DNA of 8,647 bases from an uncultured Oscillospiraceae bacterium (GTDB lineage: Bacteria; Bacillota; Clostridia; Oscillospirales; Oscillospiraceae). Below, piece after piece: positions 5,968 through 8,647 of the stretch. How positions within the stretch are numbered: the stretch's first letter is position 1; the number at the start of each line of letters is the position of its first letter. The stretch lies in the NCBI GenBank assembly GCA_900758955.1, contig CAAETL010000243.1, positions 1 to 8,647 on the forward strand, read 5' to 3'. The notes under the pieces were generated by a model. It was not told where the DNA came from, searched no databases, and saw nothing but the letters and a program-made list of their open reading frames with translations. Position numbers and translations under genes: made by a program.

Positions 5968-6327
5968 TTATTTCTTTAAATTGGAGGAGATCAGTTTGCC
6001 GTTGATGGCGATGTGATCCAGGTCGTTTGCATGGAACACCAAGGTCAGCTTCTTGTCCGCGCCCAACACTGACTGAACCACCTCCAGCAGAGCGCCTGCC
6101 AAAATTTCGATCTTCTCCGCCTTCATAGGACCGGCTTCCAGGTTGATTACCAGCATTTTTTGATCGGAAGAGGGCTTGCCGTTGAGGTAGATGGTCTCAT
6201 ATTCGTTCACGTAGGTAAAGATTTCGGGCACTTTCAGCACCGGCACCGCGGCGTCAAACAACTTTGATACCAGGTCGTCCTTCTGAGACTGTTCCAACTT
6301 TGGCGTATTGACATACATACTTGGCAT
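5968..6327 (-). CDS. Tautomerase-superfamily protein (double 4-OT/MIF-like unit)
   Basis: The protein is 119 residues. Translation starts MP, so Met removal would expose Pro1, the catalytic base of the tautomerase superfamily. The first unit is residues 2-55 (PSMYVNTPKLEQSQKDDLVSK and on), the second about 58-115 (MLVINLEAGPMKAEKIEIL, then LTLVFHANDLDHIAINGKLI). The second unit closely follows the 4-oxalocrotonate tautomerase pattern of strand, long helix, strand and a final IxxGxxI, but has no proline at its start. Two fused beta-alpha-beta units of about 115 residues fit the MIF or carboxymethyl-hydroxymuconate isomerase size, so a trimer is likely. The substrate cannot be told from sequence. 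AGGAGG lies 9 bases before the ATG. It is 98 bp behind the UPF0291 gene; cotranscription is possible, and no convincing promoter of its own is visible. Confidence 0.75.
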   Translation of the reverse strand: MPSMYVNTPKLEQSQKDDLVSKLFDAAVPVLKVPEIFTYVNEYETIYLNGKPSSDQKMLVINLEAGPMKAEKIEILAGALLEVVQSVLGADKKLTLVFHANDLDHIAINGKLISSNLKK

Positions 6328-6391
6328 GGGGGAATTCCTCCTTTTATCTTCGGACGCGGCGAACGCTGTATGCCTCGCCGTGCCTGCATAA

Positions 6392-6407
6392 ACGCCCCAA
6401 AGGGCGT
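6392..6407 (-). other. Hairpin between the UPF0291 and tautomerase genes
   Basis: ACGCCC (6392-6397) pairs with GGGCGT (6402-6407) around a 4-nt loop and is followed on the minus strand by TTATG. The U-tract is too short for a confident terminator; it may partly attenuate or mark an mRNA processing boundary. A second imperfect stem, CGGCGA/TCGCCG with a 12-nt loop, follows within the same 98-bp gap. Confidence 0.45.
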
Positions 6408-6425
6408 GACTGCCGATTGTATTTT

Positions 6426-6650
6426 TTAATGGGGGCGTTTTTCTTCCGTTTCATGCTTGGTCAGTTTCCGCTTGGTGCCGTCGGGCTCCAGAATATAGGT
6501 GTTTTCCAGCTGGGCCTCCAGGCTGCCCCGAATAGCGGCCAGGTACTCCTCCCGGAGAGACTGACGCTCCGCCGTCTCTTCCTGGGTCAGGCCGGTTTCC
6601 TTCGATTTCCGCGCCAGCTCGTTGAGCCGGGCGATTCGTTCTTCCGTCAT
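6426..6650 (-). CDS. UPF0291/DUF896 family small protein (YnzC-like)
   Basis: The protein is 74 residues, normal length for the family. I placed the start at the ATG at 6650, which follows AAAGGAG by 8 bases; the longer open frame upstream overlaps the preceding gene and is not translated. The sequence shows the full family pattern: RIARLNELARKSKETGLTQEE, then RQSLREEYLAAIRGSLEAQLEN, forming a two-helix hairpin, followed by a short basic tail. In Bacillus subtilis YnzC is encoded in an SOS-regulated operon with yneA, but its biochemical role is not settled. Here it follows a YlmH-like gene by 17 bp and no LexA-like site was seen, so that regulation does not appear to apply. Confidence 0.93.
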   Translation of the reverse strand: MTEERIARLNELARKSKETGLTQEETAERQSLREEYLAAIRGSLEAQLENTYILEPDGTKRKLTKHETEEKRPH

Positions 6651-6667
6651 GGGAATTCTCCTTTTTC

Positions 6668-7462
6668 TCAGTATCGGTCCAAATGGATCATGATTCGCCC
6701 CTTTTTGGACAGGCCGTCCACACGGGACAGAACGCATTTACCCAGGCCCCGGCAGACCAAAACGTCTCCCTCCGTTACCAGCTTATCCGCCTTTTCGCAG
6801 GGCCGGTGATTCACCGTTACCCGACCGCTGGCAATCCAGTCGGCCGCCTTCCCCCGGGAGAGGGAAAACCCCGACGCCAGCACAGCATCCAAGCGCAGGG
6901 AGGCCACCGTGTCCCGGATGTGCCGGGTCTCCACCTGGGGGGCATGGATCTTATCCAGTGGCAGCGGGGTGAGACGGAGGGGGTGCTTGCCCGCTTTGTC
7001 CCACTGGGTCTCAAGAATTGGCAGCGCCTCCCGCAGACAGAGCACTTGGGCCCTACGCCCCTCTTCCACCAGGAGATCCCCCAGCTTTTCCCGGGTCAGC
7101 CCCAAGCCCATCAGAGACCCCAAAAAATCACGGTGGGTGAGCCCGTTCCCCCCGGTGGTTTCCGCAGTTAAGGCGCAGAGAGGGCAGTTTTCTTCCTCTC
7201 TAAAGCTCTCCGGGGACATCCAGTCTGGAAGAAAAACGCAAATCCGCCGCTCCGCCCCCGGATAGCCGCCGGTAAAAAAGTACGTGGCGCCCGCCGCCGC
7301 CAGCAGGTCCTGACACAGGGCCTGCTCCGCCGGGGAGAGAAAGACGGTGCAGGCGGGAAGTCCCCGCAGTCTTGCCGTCTCCTCTTGATCCAGAATCCGG
7401 GCCAAAAGAATGCGGTCCTCTCCCGTGCGGGAGAAACGGTCCAATAGTTGGGTCTTGGTCAT
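6668..7462 (-). CDS. ylmH: YlmH-like S4-domain RNA-binding protein
   Basis: The protein is 264 residues, close to Bacillus YlmH (about 257). The N-terminal part (1-95) holds FLSPAEQALC and GGYPGAERRICVFLPDW. The family signature LTHRDFLGSLMGLGLTREKLGDLLV spans about 108-132. A C-terminal S4 RNA-binding domain lies at about 188-248: RLDAVLASGFSLSRGKAADWIASG, then RVTVNHRP and EGDVLVCRG. YlmH acts with the large ribosomal subunit and is linked to ribosome-associated quality control in Bacillus. A CPLC pair (93-96) is extra and of unknown meaning. I preferred the ATG at 7462 over the TTG at 7501: the TTG codon has no ribosome binding site and lies about 11 bases from the predicted transcription start. 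The site before 7462 is itself weak (ATGGAC). In many Firmicutes ylmH sits near ftsZ and divIVA; here it leads a short unit with UPF0291. Confidence 0.9.
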   Translation of the reverse strand: MTKTQLLDRFSRTGEDRILLARILDQEETARLRGLPACTVFLSPAEQALCQDLLAAAGATYFFTGGYPGAERRICVFLPDWMSPESFREEENCPLCALTAETTGGNGLTHRDFLGSLMGLGLTREKLGDLLVEEGRRAQVLCLREALPILETQWDKAGKHPLRLTPLPLDKIHAPQVETRHIRDTVASLRLDAVLASGFSLSRGKAADWIASGRVTVNHRPCEKADKLVTEGDVLVCRGLGKCVLSRVDGLSKKGRIMIHLDRY

Positions 7463-7518
7463 AGCATGTCCATTTCTGCCGGGAGAAGCCCCAGCGGGCA
7501 AAATTAACAGATATTTTT

Positions 7519-7548
7519 AGTATACCCTCCCAGGATTCCTCTTGTCAA
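7519..7548 (-). promoter_or_regulatory. Promoter for the ylmH-like unit
   Basis: On the minus strand TTGACA (7548-7543), an 18-bp spacer and TATACT (7524-7519) give a start near 7512 and a leader of about 50 nt. Its -35 box overlaps that of the divergent kinase promoter. Confidence 0.8.
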
Positions 7549-7570
7549 CCAAGGAAGAAGCAAGTATAAT
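7542..7570 (+). promoter_or_regulatory. Promoter for the lipid kinase gene
   Basis: On the plus strand TTGTCA (7542-7547), a 17-bp spacer and a perfect TATAAT (7565-7570) give a start near 7577 and a leader of about 70 nt. Five bases of its -35 box are shared with the opposing promoter. Confidence 0.82.
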
Positions 7571-7645
7571 GATGATTTAACAAAAGCACCGAGTGCGGCA
7601 CCTCTTAACAGTGGCCCCAAAGCTTTTTGGCAACAAGGAGATTCT

Positions 7646-8539
7646 ATGCAGAAGATACTCTTTATTTTTAACCCCCACGCTGGAAAAACCGCTATTAAAA
7701 ACAGTTTATCGGACATTTTAAACATATTAACCGCCCAGGGCTACCTGGTCACCGCCTATCCCACCCAGGCTCCCGGCGACGCGGGTGAAGCCGTGACCAG
7801 TTGGGGAAGTGAATTTGACCGGATAATTGTGGCCGGCGGCGACGGGACCCTGAACGAGGCCGTCACCGGGCTGCTGCGCCTACCGGCACGCCCTCCCATG
7901 GGTTATATTCCCTGCGGCACCACCAATGACTTCTCCCGCAACCTCAACCTGCCATCCACCATGGCCGAACTGGCCAAGACGGCGGCGCACGGCGTGCCCC
8001 GACCCTGCGATGTGGGCCGGTTTAACGGGCGGCCTTTTCTCTACGTGGCCGCCTTTGGGGCGTTTACCGAGGCCTCCTACAATACCCCCCAACACGTGAA
8101 AAACCTTCTGGGATACACCGCCTATCTGCTGGAGAGCGTCAAATTGCTGGGCAGCATCAAACCCTACGCCATTAAAGTCACCTACGATGGCCAGGAGGTG
8201 AGCGGCAACTTTATCTACGGTATGGTGAGCAACACCACCTCCGTGGGCCGGTTCCGCAACTTTCCCCCCGGCAACCCCGAGCTGGACGACGGACTATTGG
8301 AGGTCACTTTAATTTCTCCCCCCAAAGACATTTTAGAACTGGAACAGTTTGGCCGAAGTCTGCTCCTCAGCGACCCCGCCGTCAAAAGTCCCATGATGCA
8401 TACCTTCTCCGCCGCCAAGGTGGAAATCTCCTGTGAGGAGGAGCTGCTGTGGACCCTGGATGGGGAGTACGGCGGTCCCCACGTGGTTGCGGAGATTGAA
8501 GTGGACCCCAAGGCGTTTACCATTATCCACGGAAAATAA
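7646..8539 (+). CDS. YegS/BmrU-type lipid kinase (diacylglycerol kinase catalytic domain)
   Basis: The protein is 297 residues, the usual length for this family. It likely phosphorylates a membrane lipid such as diacylglycerol at the inner face of the membrane, using ATP. Motifs are in order: FNPHAGK (8-14), the nucleotide-binding GGDGTLNEA (64-72), PCGTTNDF (89-96), DVGRFNGRPFL (122-132), LDDGLLEV (213-220) and LDGE (271-274), where the final Asp and Glu fit the conserved C-terminal sites. No motif is lost. Bacillus DgkB is the best-known relative, but YegS-like members use other lipids, so the substrate is not fixed. The ATG at 7646 follows AAGGAG by 5 bases. The gene stands alone between its own promoter and a terminator and is divergent from the ylmH-like unit. 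Confidence 0.94.
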   Translation: MQKILFIFNPHAGKTAIKNSLSDILNILTAQGYLVTAYPTQAPGDAGEAVTSWGSEFDRIIVAGGDGTLNEAVTGLLRLPARPPMGYIPCGTTNDFSRNLNLPSTMAELAKTAAHGVPRPCDVGRFNGRPFLYVAAFGAFTEASYNTPQHVKNLLGYTAYLLESVKLLGSIKPYAIKVTYDGQEVSGNFIYGMVSNTTSVGRFRNFPPGNPELDDGLLEVTLISPPKDILELEQFGRSLLLSDPAVKSPMMHTFSAAKVEISCEEELLWTLDGEYGGPHVVAEIEVDPKAFTIIHGK

Positions 8540-8573
8540 AAAGCACGGCGAGGAGACCCCTCGCCGCGCTTTT
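8539..8573 (+). terminator. Terminator of the lipid kinase gene
   Basis: A 15-bp stem with a single A-C mismatch (AAAAGCACGGCGAGG at 8539-8553 with 8559-8573) has a 5-nt loop, ends in TTTT and begins at the last base of the stop codon. The A-rich left flank means it could also act on a minus-strand transcript entering from the right. Confidence 0.9.
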
Positions 8574-8647
8574 CTCCTGCAGGCAACCCATTGCCCCTTT
8601 CCCCTCGCCATCCGGGGCGAAGGCTTTGGGGGTTACCGATGCCCTCT
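8574..8647. other. Unassigned right edge
   Basis: These last 74 bases hold no convincing gene start or stop and no clear promoter. A short GGGGGTTACCGATG string near the end recalls the 3' end of a c-di-GMP-I riboswitch, but the preceding elements are missing. It may belong to whatever lies to the right. Confidence 0.3.

Noticed and set aside
7462..7501. Upstream TTG start adding 13 residues to the ylmH-like protein
   Set aside because: No ribosome binding site precedes it, it lies about 11 bases from the predicted transcription start, and the extra residues do not resemble the family N-terminus.
8600..8647. Possible c-di-GMP-I riboswitch, from GGGGGTTACCGATG on the plus strand
   Set aside because: Only the 3' string resembles the class; the GGTA partner, the GCAAACC and GACGCAAAGCC core elements are absent, and the window ends here.

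Overview
The window looks like chromosomal DNA from a GC-rich member of the Clostridia, probably in the Oscillospiraceae/Flavonifractor neighbourhood. The reasons are AGGAGG-type ribosome binding sites, sigma-A style TTGACA/TATAAT promoters, high GC in coding DNA, and Firmicutes-type families: a UPF0291 protein, a YlmH-like S4 protein, and a DnaD-domain protein paired with a DnaI/DnaC-like helicase loader. The genus is an inference from gene content and base composition; no rRNA or tRNA is present. I see no phage, transposon, CRISPR array or tRNA.

Layout. (1) Bases 1-571, plus strand: the C-terminal end of an M16 zinc-peptidase-family protein. It ends at a strong hairpin (601-650) that also lies behind the convergent minus-strand genes. 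(2) Bases 699-2923, minus strand: a cell-envelope cluster. It is read as a membrane-anchored protein of unknown function (2414-2923), then a lipoprotein (1739-2380), then a second, paralogous lipoprotein (699-1361) with its own near-consensus promoter and a leader of about 255 nt. The cluster's upstream leader (2924-3141) carries a hairpin and a 17-codon ORF with a strong ribosome binding site. (3) Bases 3251-5772, minus strand: a DnaD-like replication protein, a DnaI/DnaC-like AAA+ helicase loader 3 bp behind it, and a three-helix membrane protein of unknown function, closed by a terminator at 3216-3243. (4) Bases 5968-7462, minus strand: a YlmH-like S4 RNA-binding protein, a UPF0291 (YnzC-like) small protein and a double-unit tautomerase-superfamily protein, ending at a terminator at 5924-5952. 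(5) Bases 7646-8539, plus strand: a YegS/BmrU-type lipid kinase transcribed divergently from the ylmH-like gene and followed by a terminator.

Most of the window is ordinary core or housekeeping sequence. The parts that merit a second look are regulatory or paralogous: two divergent promoters whose -35 boxes overlap (7519-7570), the adjacent lipoprotein paralogues with long leaders, the candidate leader peptide, and a short motif shared by two upstream regions. I found no clear evidence of a wholly new multi-gene system. The closest candidate is the lipoprotein/membrane-protein cluster at 699-3175, whose function cannot be read from the sequence.
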